Assembly (NCBI GenBank): GCA_024734555.1 | Contig: JANPWX010000055.1 | Span: 1,072,182 to 1,136,181 of the forward strand | Origin: Trochalopteron elliotii | Lineage: Eukaryota; Chordata; Aves; Passeriformes; Leiothrichidae | Reading direction: 5' to 3' | Length of the DNA stretch: 64,000 nt | Shown here: positions 1 to 12,672 of the stretch, piece by piece | Position numbering within the stretch: position 1 is the stretch's first letter | How the letters are laid out: every line of letters begins with the position of its first letter | Notes under the pieces: model-generated | Databases searched by the model: none | Told to the model about the DNA's origin: nothing | What the model saw: only the letters and a program-made list of their open reading frames with translations | Made by a program: the position numbers and the translations under genes

Positions 1-2128
1 CCACAGCATTATGTAATTTGCGTCACTTTAATCCTGATAAGAAAATTCTTGGGAGTTGCTTAAAAAACAGTAACTATGGTGCTGATGTGTTTCATTTTGC
101 TGCAACGAAGCAGAGTCCTGAAGGCAGCCAACATGAGGGGAGAGATGATGCCCAGTGAGAGATCCTTCCCGTGTGTTTTCCCATTCCGTAGGGTAGACTA
201 AGTTTTGAAAACTTAAGCTTGGAGCATTCTTGTTACTCATATCTGTCATGTTAGTGGTCAGCATTAATATTAAAGACCAAAGTTTCAAATCACATGTTTA
301 ACCTGAAAAAGTCATATACCTGCTGAGATTTTTTTTCCCCTAGGTTAAAAAAAAGCTAAATAAGCCACTTTCTGTTGTGTTTTTAGTGTGAGTTCACTTG
401 TTCCATTTGTCTTAATTTCCTTTGATAGAGCTAACTCATTTCAGCTTTTGAAAATTATCACCTTGTGATAGTTGTAACTTTTAGCACCTACTTCTTTTTG
501 ATAATTTTGAACATTTTGCTAAGTTTTCTCCACTCCTTTGCAGCCACTCCTTGTACAGCTTCATTAAAATCCTTTTTGCAGGTCCTCTAGTCTGGGTTCA
601 TCACTGTTGGACTGAGTGACCTGAGCTGCATGCAACATGCAAAAGAGTCTGCTATGGAAAATATCCCTTATTTACAACCAGTGACCTACCAGTTTAACAT
701 AAACAATCTCTAAAGGCATGGCCACAGACTTCACACTGAATTAGTGCATCATTTAGTGCAGCAAATGGAGAAAGGATGGGAGCGATACAAGCTGGGTCTA
801 TGTTAGCCTCATTTCCTGTGGGTGAAATGAAAACAGAGATGCTTGACTGTGTTTCCCGTGGACCAATGGCAAGTGTATTTCTATTTCTGAAGGCAGTTTT
901 GCCCCTAGTGAACACCCTAAACCAAACTAAATGCAAATTGCCTCCAAGATTTCGTTTTTCCTCTCTTCAGCAGCAGGAAGACCGAGAGCCCTCTCGCGGG
1001 AGGGGCAGGAGCTGCTGGTTAAAACTGAGAGCGGAGCCCAGCCACCAGTCCCTCATCGTGACTTAGACAGATAATTAGTCAGGTAACAATTCCACTGTTG
1101 AAAAGCCTGTGAGGCTGGGATCAAACCAACTCAGCACTGCAGGCAACTGTCATGAGATAAAAAGATAAGATGAATGAGTTTGTATTGCACTTGGAATGCA
1201 CAGAGCCCAATATAGACGTAAAATATTATTACTAAACACACTGAGGGCTCTATCGTAAGGAGACTTCCTGCAAAAGCAACTCAATGGATAAACTCCAGAC
1301 AGGTCATAGAGATAAATCATGTCAGTAAAGCAGTACAGGTTCCTGGGCTGCACCCTGCTCTGCTGTAACAAGGTCCCCTGGGCAAGGTTTATACCTGTGT
1401 GCCGTGGCCATGGCAACACCAGTGATGACAAATACAAGAGCTCCCTTGTGCCAGGTCGATGAAGCTTGGAGAAGCAGTCTCTGGGTTTCCATCACAGCTG
1501 GGTGCCAGGTTGTGATCTTCTGGCAGTGCCAGAGAGCTTGGGGGCTGCCCAGTGGAGATAGTCAGTGGGGTGGGAGAGATGTTGGACCCATCAGGACTCC
1601 AAACACTCAACCACACAGCAGAAGGAGATACCTAAGTCCACCAAAACATTCCAGAGCCCTTCGGTGGCTCATTTCTTGCATGGTGCCCTCCAACCCCTCG
1701 GAGGCCTGCTTTGCTCTGGTCACCAAGGTGAAGCAGGTGCTGGAGCAGATCCATGGATCCAGGATCCAACCTGCTCCGCGGCTGAACACCCACTCGTGGG
1801 CAGCGTGCTACGCCCAGCACTTTGCTGGCTGAGTTGCTGTGTGTACAAACTTTCCCAGGATCATCTGGACAGCTTTTCTCATCCCCTCAAGCACAAAGCT
1901 TGTAAGTGGGAACAGTGCCACTAGGACAAATTTCTGGTCAGGTGACTTACTCACATCTAGCACTGCAGTTGTCTGTTCTGACAGAGCCACTACAGGTTCT
2001 CTCCCAGAGCAAGTTTAGCTGATGATTCAGGCATGTAAAGGCAGAAGCAAAAGGATTACTTATGGATGATGCTGGGATCAATCACATATCCAAAGTGCAA
2101 TTCAGAATTCAGCTTTGTTAAGGAATGA
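1..2128. other. Gene-less stretch
   Basis: I see no exon, RNA gene or recognisable repeat here. Open frames are below 145 codons, overlap on both strands and match no family I know. Composition is ordinary bird intergenic or intronic DNA. Confidence 0.6.
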
Positions 2129-2565
2129 GTCCAGAGCAGAGGCACCAAGGTGATCAGAGGGATGGAGCAGCTCTGCTGTGAGGAAAGGCTGAGAGAACTG
2201 AGATTGTTCAGCCTCAGGGTGACCCACCTGTGGCTTTCCTGAGGGGAACCTACTGGAAAGATGGAGAGGGACTCTTGACAAGGGCCTGGAATGACAGGAC
2301 ACGGGGAATGATTTCACATTGAGAGAGAGGAGATTTAGATTGGATATTAGAAAGAAATTGTACCCTGTCAAGGTGGGGAGGTCCTGGCACAGGTTGCCCA
2401 GAGAAGCTGTGGCTGCCCCATGCTGGGAAGTGTTCAGGGCTGGGTTGGATGGGACTTGGAGCAGCCCAGGATAGTGGAAGGTGTCCCTGCCCATGGCAGG
2501 AGGATGGAAATGGATGAGCTTCTAAGATCCCTTCCAATCCAGCCCATTCCATGATGCTGTAATTC
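2129..2565 (+). repeat. CR1 LINE, 5'-truncated 3' end
   Basis: This is the 3' end of a CR1 retrotransposon in sense orientation. It runs through the usual landmarks in order: the GATCAGAGGGATGGAGCAGC block, the GTTCAGCCT block, the AGGAAGAAATTGTACCCTGT block, and GTGTCCCTGCCCATGGCAGG. It ends with CCATGATGCTGTAATTCT, a degenerate form of the CR1 terminal octamer repeat. The reverse transcriptase region is absent, as in most avian copies. It has several small deletions and no coding capacity. Confidence 0.93.
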
Positions 2566-3875
2566 TTTTGCATTGTGCTTTTAGAGTTCACTTTATTTCA
2601 CATCATGAGAAGTTCTCACCAGAGTATCTAACACCTCATACTTCTCTTCTGAGATGCAGAGACAAAAAAGAAAGGCTGGCTGGCAGCTACTATAAAGTCA
2701 CTGGGGTGGGTTTCTAGTGCCAGGCTGGCTCCTTTGTAACCCTTTGACACACCCTTTTGCTGTGGTGCTGCAAATGAGTACCAGGCTAATTGAGAACACA
2801 GGCCTAAAAATAGATGTGTCTGGGAAGTGATGATTTTCCCACAGAAACATCAGGATTTTATAAAAAACTCTAAAAACATGGAAGTTTTAAGTATAATGCA
2901 AAAAGGTTTTGGGTTACCAAGCTTGGGTTTTATATTCTTCTTTTTGACCAACACTGAAGATTTTTGTTGGGATTTCTTTTTAACAAAAAAATATTGGTTC
3001 CCCAAAGAAAACCACAGCTACTGGCAAAATAATTTTAAAAAATTATTAAGATGTTAGGCTCAGCTTACTTTTTTTTCTCCTGTTAATCTGCTTTCTTCCT
3101 TCTTGCATTTTTTCTGTTTTCTGCCCTGTTCTTGTCATGTGCAGCCCACTGGGTGGTACTTACATGGTAACCAGTCCTACTTAGGGAAAGCAGTGCTTTC
3201 ATCTTCATCAGTTCTTCCCTCATTGGTTTTTCTCTTCAGCCTTATTTGTTACTGTTCTTTTTCTGTCCATTTATCTTTATGAGATGTTATCTTTCCTTTA
3301 TCTTTTCCATATCATATTCATCCCCTCCCCTTTTTGTCCAGCAGCTAGATATCTCTAATAATCTTTGTTCCTTCCTGCTTCCATCTTAAATTCTTTCTGG
3401 CACCTTTAATACCTGTGCTTTCATTTCTTTTTCTTCTCTCTGGATATTAATGTATGGCAATCTTTCCCACCTGTATCTTTGAATAGCACATACTCCACAG
3501 GGCTTTAAAAAAATAAGCGATTTTTAATCACAATGCTACAAGAACTCAAAAAGTAAGTTTTTTTTCTATTAATTTTATATGTGGGAAAAACCAAAGGCAG
3601 AAATATTGATTAATTCCTCAATAGATGTGATATTTCTCTCATCCTGTCCTGTGATCAGGACTTCTGCAGGCTTCAACCCTACTTTATTCTTCATCTTCCA
3701 TCACTTGAAACTTGTCCCATAAACTTTTTCATGTGGAGATCACCAGGCAGCAGAAGCATTGGGCCTGAGGAGAGCTGGGTAAGAAAGCACCACTTGCAGC
3801 ATCTGTGGTCACTGCTTGTGGCCATACACTGAGAAATACAGAAAATACAGTTGTGAAGATCAAGGAAACTTCATT
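2566..3875. other. Gene-less stretch, pyrimidine-rich in its middle
   Basis: No gene is supported. Positions about 3065-3480 are unusually rich in C and T on the + strand (many CTTT and CCTT runs), which is low-complexity sequence rather than a coding signal. Confidence 0.5.
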
Positions 3876-4648
3876 CCACAGAATGATAGATTCACAGGAT
3901 GAGTCAGGTTGGAAGGGACCACAGAGGGTCATCTGGTCCCACCTCCCTGTTCCAGCAGGGCCATTCCAGAGCACAGGGCACAGGATTGTGTCCAGAAGGT
4001 TCTGGAATATCCCCAGTGAGGAGACTCCACACAATCCCTGGACAATCTGTTCAGGGCTCAGTCACTGCCCAGGACAGAAGTTCTGCCTCATGTCAGTGGA
4101 ACTTGCTGGGATCAGTCCCTGCCCGTTCCTCCGGTGCCATTGCTGGGCCCCCCGGAGCAGAGCCTGGGCCCTGCTCGGAGCCCTCCCTGCACACAGGGAC
4201 ACCCAGGGCTGAGGGCCCCTCTCAGCTGGGGCCACTCTCGAGGCTGGACAGCCCCAGCTCCCTCAGCCTTTCCCTGTCAGAGATGCTCCAGGCCCTAAAT
4301 CATCTCTGCAGCCTCCACTGGCCCCGCTCCAGGAGCTCCCTGTCCCTGCTGTGCTGAGGAGCCCAGGACTGGACACAGCCCTCCAGATGTGCCTTCCAGG
4401 GCTGGGCAGAGGGGCAGGATCACTCCCTCTACCTGCAATCCATGCTCTTCCCAATGCACCCCAGGATTCCACTGGCCTTCTTGTTCTCCAGGGCACTGCT
4501 GGCTCATGGAGAGCCTGTTGTCCACCGGGACCCCCAGGTCCTTCTCAGCAGAGCTGCTGGCCAGCAGGTCACCCCCAGCCTGTGCTGGTACATGGGGCTA
4601 TTCCTCCTCAGGTGCAGAATCCTGCACTTGCCTTTGTTGAACTTCACA
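3876..4648 (-). repeat. CR1 LINE, long 3' fragment (about 770 bp)
   Basis: This is one of the longest CR1 copies in the window, in antisense orientation. The 3' terminal part is at the left (TTCACAGGATGAGTCAGG, then GTTGGAAGGGACC). It continues rightward into the upstream CR1 region, ending near CACTTGCCTTTGTTGAACTTCA. That block corresponds to the end of the CR1 second reading frame and the start of its 3' untranslated region. The divergent wording, compared with the copy at 31150-31640, indicates an older CR1 subfamily. The 142-154-codon open frames inside it are fortuitous. Confidence 0.92.
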
Positions 4649-6470
4649 TACATTCCTCCTTGGAGACATGGAAAGATACAGGTTATACAGGTTCAAGTGT
4701 ACAGGTCATAGTACCTGCAGAAAACTTCATAAATGGCAGAATGAGCTGGGCTGCTGGGAGAAAAAGCAGTTTGCTCCTGAGAGGAGAAAAAAAGAATGGG
4801 TTAACAGGCACATAACATTTTCATTTGGGTTGCTCAATGGTTGGAGGGTGAGTTTCAGATTCACTAACCTGGGTGTTTTTCACATGAGTTTGGGTTTCAG
4901 AATGAAAGCTAGCACTGTGGTTGCAGACCTATGAGAAGAGAGAAGTTTGCCCCTGCTCCAGGGTGGGAAGGATTAGTACTTGAAGACTTCAAATTACTTA
5001 CATGTGCACGATGTGTGTCAGTGGAGGATTTTTTTAATCATAAAATTAAAGTATGTATTTGGGTCCAGTCTGTTGGGCTTGCAAGTACAACAAATATAGG
5101 AAGTTCTGTTTCTGCAGATGAGAGAAATCTGATAAAACTTGGAATGTACTTCCAAGCAAAATTTACTAATTTTGAGAGGCCTCTGCAATTCTATTTTGTG
5201 TTAGGACCATGTGTCAATTAAAGATCTTCTATTTCTAGTGCAAGCTTCCTTCTCAGCATCCCAAAATGAGTTCAGTGTAGTTTCTAGGAAAAGAGATAGA
5301 CTAAGCACAGTCCAGATCAAGCATAGTGTGGGTTTTGTGCTTTTTCTCATCTTTTCTGGGAAGCTCAGACATTTCCAGAGGAGGTGGGTGGGAGACAGTA
5401 ACATTCCTCAGGCTGTTCAGTCCTGCCCTTGCAGGGCACGAGCTTGGGCTCAGCAATCTGTCCAAAGCACTCAGGCCATATTTGTGGAGGCCCCAGAGAG
5501 CAGAGTGAGCTCTCCTTGAGCTGACCATGGTGTCCATCCCATAAATCCCACAGCAGACCCCCTAAACACGGTTCTCCTGTGGGTCATCTGGACGTGTTGG
5601 CTCTGCCAAGGCCTTGTTCTGTGCCACCCATCCTGCTTGGGGCTCAGCCCTGTTAGCTCCCATCTGCTGCGCAGGTTCGGGCTTGAGTGGATCACCAGGA
5701 GAAGGAGGCAGAGCTGGAGGAGGCTGGGCTGGTGACTCAGTGGGCAGAATTCTTCCCTCTGAGTCAGGGCTGAGTCAAGGGGTGCTGAGGGGTCTGTGCT
5801 GCTCCAGCTGCTGGGTTTGGGACACAACTGAGAAACCAAACTCCCAACCACTGATCTCTTCAAGAACATCTGAGGTCCGTCCTCAGCAGCAGTGGCATTT
5901 ACCCACTATCTTGACCACATTCCAGGGTGGAAAATGTATTTCACTCACCTCCAGCTCCCTGTTACCCCCGTGAAACACTTCATTCTTCACTACTGCAGCA
6001 CAATGCATCAGTAAGGATATGCAGTATTTCATGTGGCCTTTTGGCTTTAACGTTGGTCAAAATGGCTTGCACACGCATTGCCAAACTTTTTTTTCCATAT
6101 GCCTCTTTTCTGCATATCAAGGGATATCCTGCTCATCCTGCTCACAAATGCACAGTACTTCCACAGCTGTTGATCAGGAATCTGCATAGGTAAAGAGAGC
6201 GTCACATGTCTCACAGCCTAGTTTATCTCAGGGCAAATAATACCAAGGGGGTAGATATTGATTTAATAATGCAAAGTCCTTTTATACCATCAGTTCTCAG
6301 TGAAGTGCAAGTATTAGTGTCACTGAGGCAACAACCTTCAGCACAGATGGCTTCTCCTGGTCTCAGAAGGTCCAAACGCTTCACCATATCCTCTTGCTAT
6401 TCCAACCACAGCAACAGTGATTTTCGAAGGCAACCAACTCTTCAAAGTTTGTGCTTGAGCTCACTTTGTA
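4649..6470. other. Gene-less stretch
   Basis: No exon or repeat is recognised. A GC-richer portion at about 5400-5830 holds overlapping open frames of up to 132 codons on both strands, none of which resembles a known protein. Confidence 0.5.
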
Positions 6471-6963
6471 ATCACAGAATATCCATAACTGGAAGGGACT
6501 CCCAAGGATCGTTCAGTCCAACTCCTGGCCCTGCACAGACACCCAACAATCCCACCCTGTGCATCCCTGAGAGTGTTAAGTGCACCTGGAGCTCTGGCAG
6601 CCTTGGGGCTGTGATCATTCCCTGGGGAGTCTGTTCAGTGCCCCAGCACCCTCTGGGGGAAGAACCTTTTCCTCATATCCACCCTAACTCTCCCTTGACA
6701 CAGCTCCAGCTTTTCCTTCAGGTCCTGTCCCTGGTCACACAGAGCAGAACTCAGGGCCTGACCCTCCTCTTCTCCTCCTGAGGAAGCTGCAGAACTGCTC
6801 AGACCTCAGTCTCCTCCAGCTTGAACAGACCAAATGCATTCAGCTGCTCCTTGTGTGGCTTCACCTCCAGACCCTTCAACATCTTTGTAGCCCTCTCTTG
6901 GACACTTTCTAATAACTTTATATTTTTCTTATATTGAAGTGCCTCAAGCTGCCCCAGGACTCA
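6471..6963 (-). repeat. CR1 LINE, old subfamily
   Basis: This is an antisense CR1 fragment. The 3' end is at the left (ATCACAGAATATCCATAACTG, then GGAAGGGACTC), and it runs to GTGCCTCAAGCTGCCCCAGG at the right. A 191-codon open frame on the + strand (6206-6781) overlaps it and is mostly reverse-strand CR1 sequence, so it is not a gene. Confidence 0.9.
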
Positions 6964-8988
6964 CTTTGTTCCCACTTTGCTCACTTGCCATGGCTGACAT
7001 GCCTCAGTTTATGCCTCCCAGCGATGGAGGCTGTGTGCCAGCATTGAGACACACATGCTGTCCGATACTTGCTTCGTTTGATATGTGATGACAGCTCTTT
7101 ATAGGTGTCTGAGAAAAACAAATGAATGAAGAAACAGTTCCTGGTGGCCTCTGCCAGCTGTTGACAATACCAAATAATTTTCTTTTCCTGAAACGGACCT
7201 GATGCCTCTTGTGGATGATGTGGCGTGTAGGTGTTGTGTCAATCAATAAAAATTAAAAGTTGCTGAAGGGCAGGAACAGCAGCTGTGAGATTTCTTACTG
7301 CTTTTCATTCACAGGGAAATGGTGTCAGACTCTGCTTAGTGGCTTGTGTGATTTACTGTCACATTTATCTCACATGCTTCAGCAAGGACTTGCACAAGCA
7401 GATTGATTTTAGAGCCCAGTTTTTAAAGGTGGAAGACAAATGGTTCATTCAGAAAAACTTACTTTTGAAATCTTGTTTAGCATCTAAGTTTTTTCCAGAG
7501 CAGCTGGTATGGATCCCTTTACATGAAGGAAGCAATGCACATCAACCATGGGATGTCCCAGGTGCCTCTACAGAAATGGTTCTTGGAAAACACCTCTGGT
7601 GCTAAGTAAGCCAGGAGAGAATAAAGGAATATTTGCCCAGCTTCAGTGTTCCTGTGTCAGACACATCAGCCTTGTGCCTGAAAACAGCCAGACAGATAAA
7701 ATTAGGTATTACTAGGATAAAGAAAAAAAAAAAAAGAGAGATTCTTTTTTGTTTGCAATCTCTTTACCATGATGTCTGATTAAAATGTTTCTATTGAAAT
7801 TTTTCTTCAGCAGGAAAAAGCTGTTTCAGACAGAGCACATCTCACAGAAGAGTGGATTCACTGAGGAAGATCTTCTTGCTACAGAATGTTTAGAGATTTC
7901 ACTGGAAAGCAGAAATGCCTCTGACAAAAGGATAGATGCTATGTCATTTTTTAACCCAGTGCTATACACAAGGAATTCTGCCGGAGAGCCCTGGAGGTGA
8001 CACCCCAATGTGTCTGGCATCGTCCTGTTGCTTTGTCTCTACAATAAGTTCTCTAAAGCCTCCATGTGTCACCAGCCTAATGAGAACCCACAACCAGCAT
8101 AGGGGGGAGGACAGGCACATGAGGCACCCAGAATTACACTCTTATAATGTGGCATATCCATTTTGTTCCATATTTCATTTATTGGGCAATGTAGTTGAGG
8201 CTTTGGCTTTCAGTAAAAACCAAGAATTTTCCCAAGGAGAAAAACTGGATGAGGAATTAAAGAAACTCCACCAAGTGACTAAAACACCTCCCAAGCACCA
8301 TTTTCCACTATTCATATTTGGAAGAATTAAATGCGGTTTTAGTGCAAGGAATAACTGTACGTTAGCCCTAGGGTTATGAACTGGATAAGCTATTAGGAAT
8401 TTTCCATTTCTGACTGACTGTGATCTCACATCAGTGTAACTCTGCTCACTTCAGTGGAATTACTTCAGAATTGCTCTGATGGGAAAGCAGAACGAGGTCC
8501 TGTGATTCTATAACTATTTCTACTAAGCTGTTCACATATGCCTGAGAGAAGCGGCTTTTAAGAAAATATAGTGGAATTTAGAGCCCATTTTTCATCAGTT
8601 CAGTTAATCAGTTTACTTTGGTCTACTGATCACTTCTGCTGCTTTGCATGTGATTGTCCTTGTAACTGAGGTCAGTTTTATAGGGAAGGAAAATATCCTT
8701 TGTAAGTCCAGATGGTATCATTAGAAGAAACAGACAAGTTGGGCATCTCTAAAGTTTTTTCCTTTTCATCTTTCTGAAGACAAATTTTAACAGTAATTAA
8801 GGATTTAATATTCTATGTTATAGTTTATAAGAAATTACAGGTTGTTTTTGTTATAAGACCCTAAAATCTTGATTTCTTTTGCTTCTGTCAATAGGAAATT
8901 ACTGCTGACCTGTCTGGCAGGTCGTTGAAGGTTTGTAGAAACTGCTAGATCCTCATTTACAACATGACATACGGTTCCCATCCAACTA
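6964..8988. other. Gene-less stretch
   Basis: No gene is supported. It contains a short A-rich run at about 7722-7736 and otherwise unremarkable AT-rich sequence. Open frames (up to 147 codons at 7936-8379) lack splice context, family similarity or composition bias. Confidence 0.5.
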
Positions 8989-9056
8989 GAATCATAGAAA
9001 CATAGAATATCCTGAATTGGAAGGGACTCACAAGGACCATTGAGTCCAGCTCCAGG
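8989..9056 (-). repeat. CR1 LINE, 3' tip only
   Basis: A very short antisense CR1 terminus. It reads AATCATAGAAACATAGAATATCC followed by a GGAAGGGACTCACAAGGACC block. About 70 bp is the extreme of CR1 5' truncation. Confidence 0.8.
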
Positions 9057-9450
9057 AGAATAAGAATAGCAACATGCCAGTGTTTTATACTGGAGCACCT
9101 TGAGTTCCCTGTCCTGGAATAGGATCACAAAATGCAGAGCTATTCAACAGGGAAGTGGATTTCAGTGCTTACTTGGCTACACTGTGAGTCCAAGGAGACT
9201 GGGCAGAAAGGGTGAGAAGGGCTGAAGGTCCTTCTCACCATCTCCATCTTGCATGGAATATCCAGCATATACATGAATAGTAGGATCTGAGCCATAAATT
9301 CAGAAGGTGACAGAATAATTGAGGTCCACAGACATCTGTGAATTCCAAAGCCCCACACAGAGCCAAGATAATTTCTGTCTTAAAAAAAATTTCAGTCTTC
9401 TCTAGCTAAGTTCTGAATACCCCAATATTGATATGTATTGATATGTCTAT

Positions 9451-9692
9451 TTCAAACTGATAGAGAGTAGGTTTAAGTTGGCTATTAGGAAGAAATTGCT
9501 CCCTGTGAGGGTGGTGAGGCCATGGAACAGGTTGCCAGAGAAGCTGTGGCTGCCCCGTCCCTGGAAGTGTCCAAGGCCAGGATGGGGCTCTGAGCAAGTT
9601 GGGATAGTGGAAGGTGTCCGTGCCCATGGCAGGGGCTGGTACTGGATGATCTTTAAGGTCCCTTCCAACCCAGGCTATTCCATGATTCTACA
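9451..9692 (+). repeat. CR1 LINE 3' end
   Basis: Sense CR1 fragment running from TTAGGAAGAAATTGCTCCCTG through GGTGTCCGTGCCCATGGCAGG to the terminal CCATGATTCTA. It shares its subfamily wording with the copies at 31150 and 12243. Confidence 0.92.
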
Positions 9693-10164
9693 ATATGCCT
9701 GTAGACATAGGACCAGTCATCTATAATGTATCAAAATAGAGATGGGTTTGAGGGCTGGGATCAGATGTGTTTCAGGGTTGGAATTAGACTTCAAGTGGAT
9801 TTAAGCTTCATGGATTTTGGAGAGGAAAAGTTTAACCAAGCTAATTCCATAGGGCTGAATCCAGCAGTTATCAATATCCCCAGAGGAAAAGTAGCTTCTG
9901 CAGTCTTTTGATTAACTGTGCATAAAATGAGCCTTCCTCCCCTTAATGTTCTAATTAGATATGAATGAACCAGTTCAAACCACATAAGAATTGACTCCTG
10001 ACTCCTCTGCATGTAAATTAACCACTAGGTCACAGTTTTATTTTTTTCCCTGAGAAAACCAATTTTCCCAGAAGGGGGGGTGGCACTTAGAAGTACTCCC
10101 ACTGCATCTTCCACCATCCCAGAGCTTTTTTACACATGGCTGTTCAAGTGACAGGAGGACTAAA

Positions 10165-10275
10165 GCCAGGTTAGGTGGGGTCTAGTGGAAGGTGTCCCTG
10201 CCCATGGCAGGTGGTTTGAATGAAATGATCTTGAAGATCCCTTCCAAACCAGGCCATTCCATGGCGTTGTGATTG
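10165..10275 (+). repeat. CR1 LINE 3' end, short
   Basis: About 110 bp of sense CR1 3' end: TAGTGGAAGGTGTCCCTGCC, then GATCCCTTCCAAACCAGGCC and a degenerate ATGGCGTTGTGATTG tip. Confidence 0.88.
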
Positions 10276-10404
10276 AACAACCAGGAGCCATGACCCCAGC
10301 TGGTTGGTCAGCAAACGCTGGCAGATGTCAATGCTTGGGTGATCGAGATTACAGCTGCAAAGGGAAGGAGAGCAGGTTTACACGTGTGGGCTGTTTGTCA
10401 GCCT

Positions 10405-10640
10405 AGAGGCAATGCCGGGTATTTTTGGGGGTCTTAGTGTAGGGGAAAGCCGCGGGTCGGGCGGGTGCGGTAGCGCGGGCACCGCTGCCCTCTGCTGGGT
10501 ACCGTCCCGCGGGCACTGCCTCCCGCAGCATCCCCACGAACAGCAGGAACCGGCACCGTCCCTGCTCCCTGAGCTCTGCCAGCCTCAGCCAGCCGGACAC
10601 CGCTTTGTGTGCCTCCAGTCCATGGGCAGAGCAGCGGGGG
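10405..10640. promoter_or_regulatory. Small CpG-rich patch
   Basis: A compact stretch with many CpG dinucleotides (GCCGCGGGTCGGGCGGGTGCGG, then GTAGCGCGGGCACC) sits inside otherwise CpG-poor sequence. No exon can be assigned. It could be a short unmethylated regulatory element or a remnant of a promoter. It contains the CTCF-type site listed separately. Confidence 0.45.
10485..10498 (-). promoter_or_regulatory. CTCF-type core motif
   Basis: On the minus strand this reads CCAGCAGAGGGCAG, which satisfies every position of the CTCF core consensus CCASYAGRKGGCRS. It lies within the CpG-rich patch at 10405-10640, which is the usual setting for an occupied site. Occupancy is inference from motif alone. 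Confidence 0.5.
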
Positions 10641-11061
10641 AGCACCTCCTGCAGGGTTGGAAGCGCTTATCGAGAGGGCTGAGCGTGAGCTTCCATCACA
10701 CCCGGTTGCAATCAGCCGTGTCCTGCTGTTATCCCAGAGCACCCTCTGGGATGGCAACGCAGTTTTGCTTCTTCCTTATGGAGTGAAGAAAGAGTGGATG
10801 TGTGCATTTGCTGAGGAGGTGCAGTTGCACTGCAAGCTTATCCATCCCATGGCTATCCTTCCTAGAACTCTGTCTCAGATGAAAGTGACCTGGGGGTCCT
10901 CAACAGCAGCAGCTGAACATGAGCCAGCTGTGCCCAGGTGGGCAAGAAGGCACCTGGGCTGGGTCAGCAATGGTGTGGCCAGCAGTGACTGTCCCCCTGC
11001 CCTGGGCACTGGTGAAGCCACCATCTCAAATCCTGTCTTCTGTTCTGGGACCCTCATGACA

Positions 11062-11510
11062 GGAATATTGAGGGGCTGGAGGGTGTCCAGAGAAGGGAAT
11101 GGAGGTGGGAAAGGATCTGGAGAGTCAGTTATATGAGTGGCAGCTGAGGGAGCTGGGGGTGCTCAGCCTGGAGAAAAGGAGGCTCAGGGGGGACCTTCTG
11201 ACTCTCCACAAGTCCCTGACAAGAGGGTGCAGCCTGGAGGGATTGTGCTCTGCTCCCAGGGAACAAGGGACAGGACAAGGGGAAATGGTTTCAATCTGTG
11301 CCAGGGAAGTTTCAGGCTGGATATCAGGAAAAATTTCTTCACCGAGAGGGGTGTCAAGTATTGGAACAGGCTTTCCAGGGAGGTGGTGGAGTCACCATCC
11401 CTGGAGGTGTTCAAGACTCAGAGCTCTGATCTGGTTGACATAGTAGTGATTGGTCACAGGTTGTACTCAATGACCTTGGGAGATCTTTTCCAGCCTAAAT
11501 GATTCTGTGA
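11062..11510 (+). repeat. CR1 LINE, different subfamily
   Basis: Sense CR1 3' fragment whose wording differs from most copies here. It has AGGCTGGATATCAGGAAAAA, TTGGAACAGGCTTTCCAGGG and a terminal CCAGCCTAAATGATTCTGTG. These are hallmarks of an older avian CR1 lineage. Several open frames of 114-121 codons overlap it and are artefacts. Confidence 0.9.
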
Positions 11511-12242
11511 ACACTGTCTCTGTCTCACTGCATCTTGCAGTGACAATATGTACCCATGAAACCAGCCCCTCTGCATTTTGGCTGGCTATAGAAAACTGTG
11601 TAGGCTTATTTCTCCTCTGACAAATCCCAAAGAAAGCCTCACCTGTGAGCTTTAAAATCATGCAAAATTCATAATCGAAGGACAATTTTCAAAGCCTCAG
11701 CCTTTTAGATAAACCTGTCCAAGCCTGTTCACTTAATTAATGAACAAAGATGCAGGAGATGCAGAGCCGTGAAATTAAATGTGAAAACTAAATTCAGCCT
11801 AGCTGGGGAGTCAGATACATAGAGGGAACTGAAAGTTGCTGTGCAAGGGGTAGTTCTGAGAGTGTACAGGAGTCTGATACAGGTCAGAGTTGGACTGCTG
11901 TTGAAATTGGTTTTATCTGTATCTGTAAATAGGTGTGGGGGGGATTAAAGAGGCTCTTACGGTACAGAATGGAAATAGAGGGGCAGACTGAGCTGCTGAA
12001 ACTCCTGCAAGAAATTGCTAGCTGACATGAGTAAGAAGATCAAAATGTTGGCATCTTATACAACTGCACTGTGGTGGGGATGGACAGACAGTACAGAAGG
12101 AACTAGAAATGCTGCTCGGCAAAAAAAAGATTCTCAAACATCTGGGAGAAAATACTGAGAAACTGAACTACTCAGCAGGAGGGTGGAATTTGGAAAACAT
12201 TCAGTGCTGAGACTCCGGGGTGATAAGGGCATAATAGACACA
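11511..12242. other. Gene-less stretch
   Basis: Nothing is recognised beyond ordinary AT-rich sequence between two CR1 copies. Confidence 0.5.
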
Positions 12243-12672
12243 GAGTCATAGAATCATAGAATGGCTTGAGTTGGAAGTAACCTTAAAGATTGCCCAGTTC
12301 CAACCCCCTGCCATGGGCAGGGACACCTTCCACTATCCCAGGTTGCTCAAAGCCCGATCCAACCTGGCCTTGGACATTCCCAGGGATGGGGCAGCCACAG
12401 CTTCTCTGGAAAACCTGTGCCAGGGCCTCACCACCCTCACAGGGAACAGTTTCTTCTTTATATCTAAACTAAATCTACTTTGAATTACACCATTCCCTGT
12501 TGTCCTGTCACTCCAGGCCCTTGTCAAGGGTCTCTCTTAATTTTTCCTGTGGGCTCCCTTCAGGCACTGTAAGGCCTCAATGATGTCACCCCAAAGCCTT
12601 CTCCTCTCCAGGCTGAACAATTCCAATCCTTTCAGCTTTTTGTCACAGCAGAGCTGCTCCATCCCTCATGTG
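12243..12672 (-). repeat. CR1 LINE 3' end
   Basis: Antisense CR1. Its tip at the left reads GAGTCATAGAATCATAGAATGG. It then runs through CCTGCCATGGGCAGGGACACC, AACAGTTTCTTCTTTATATC and CTCCTCTCCAGGCTGAACAA to the GCAGAGCTGCTCCATCCCTC block. Confidence 0.93.

Noticed and set aside
6206..6781. 191-codon + strand open frame
   Set aside because: Most of it is the reverse complement of a CR1 3' end, so it is not coding.
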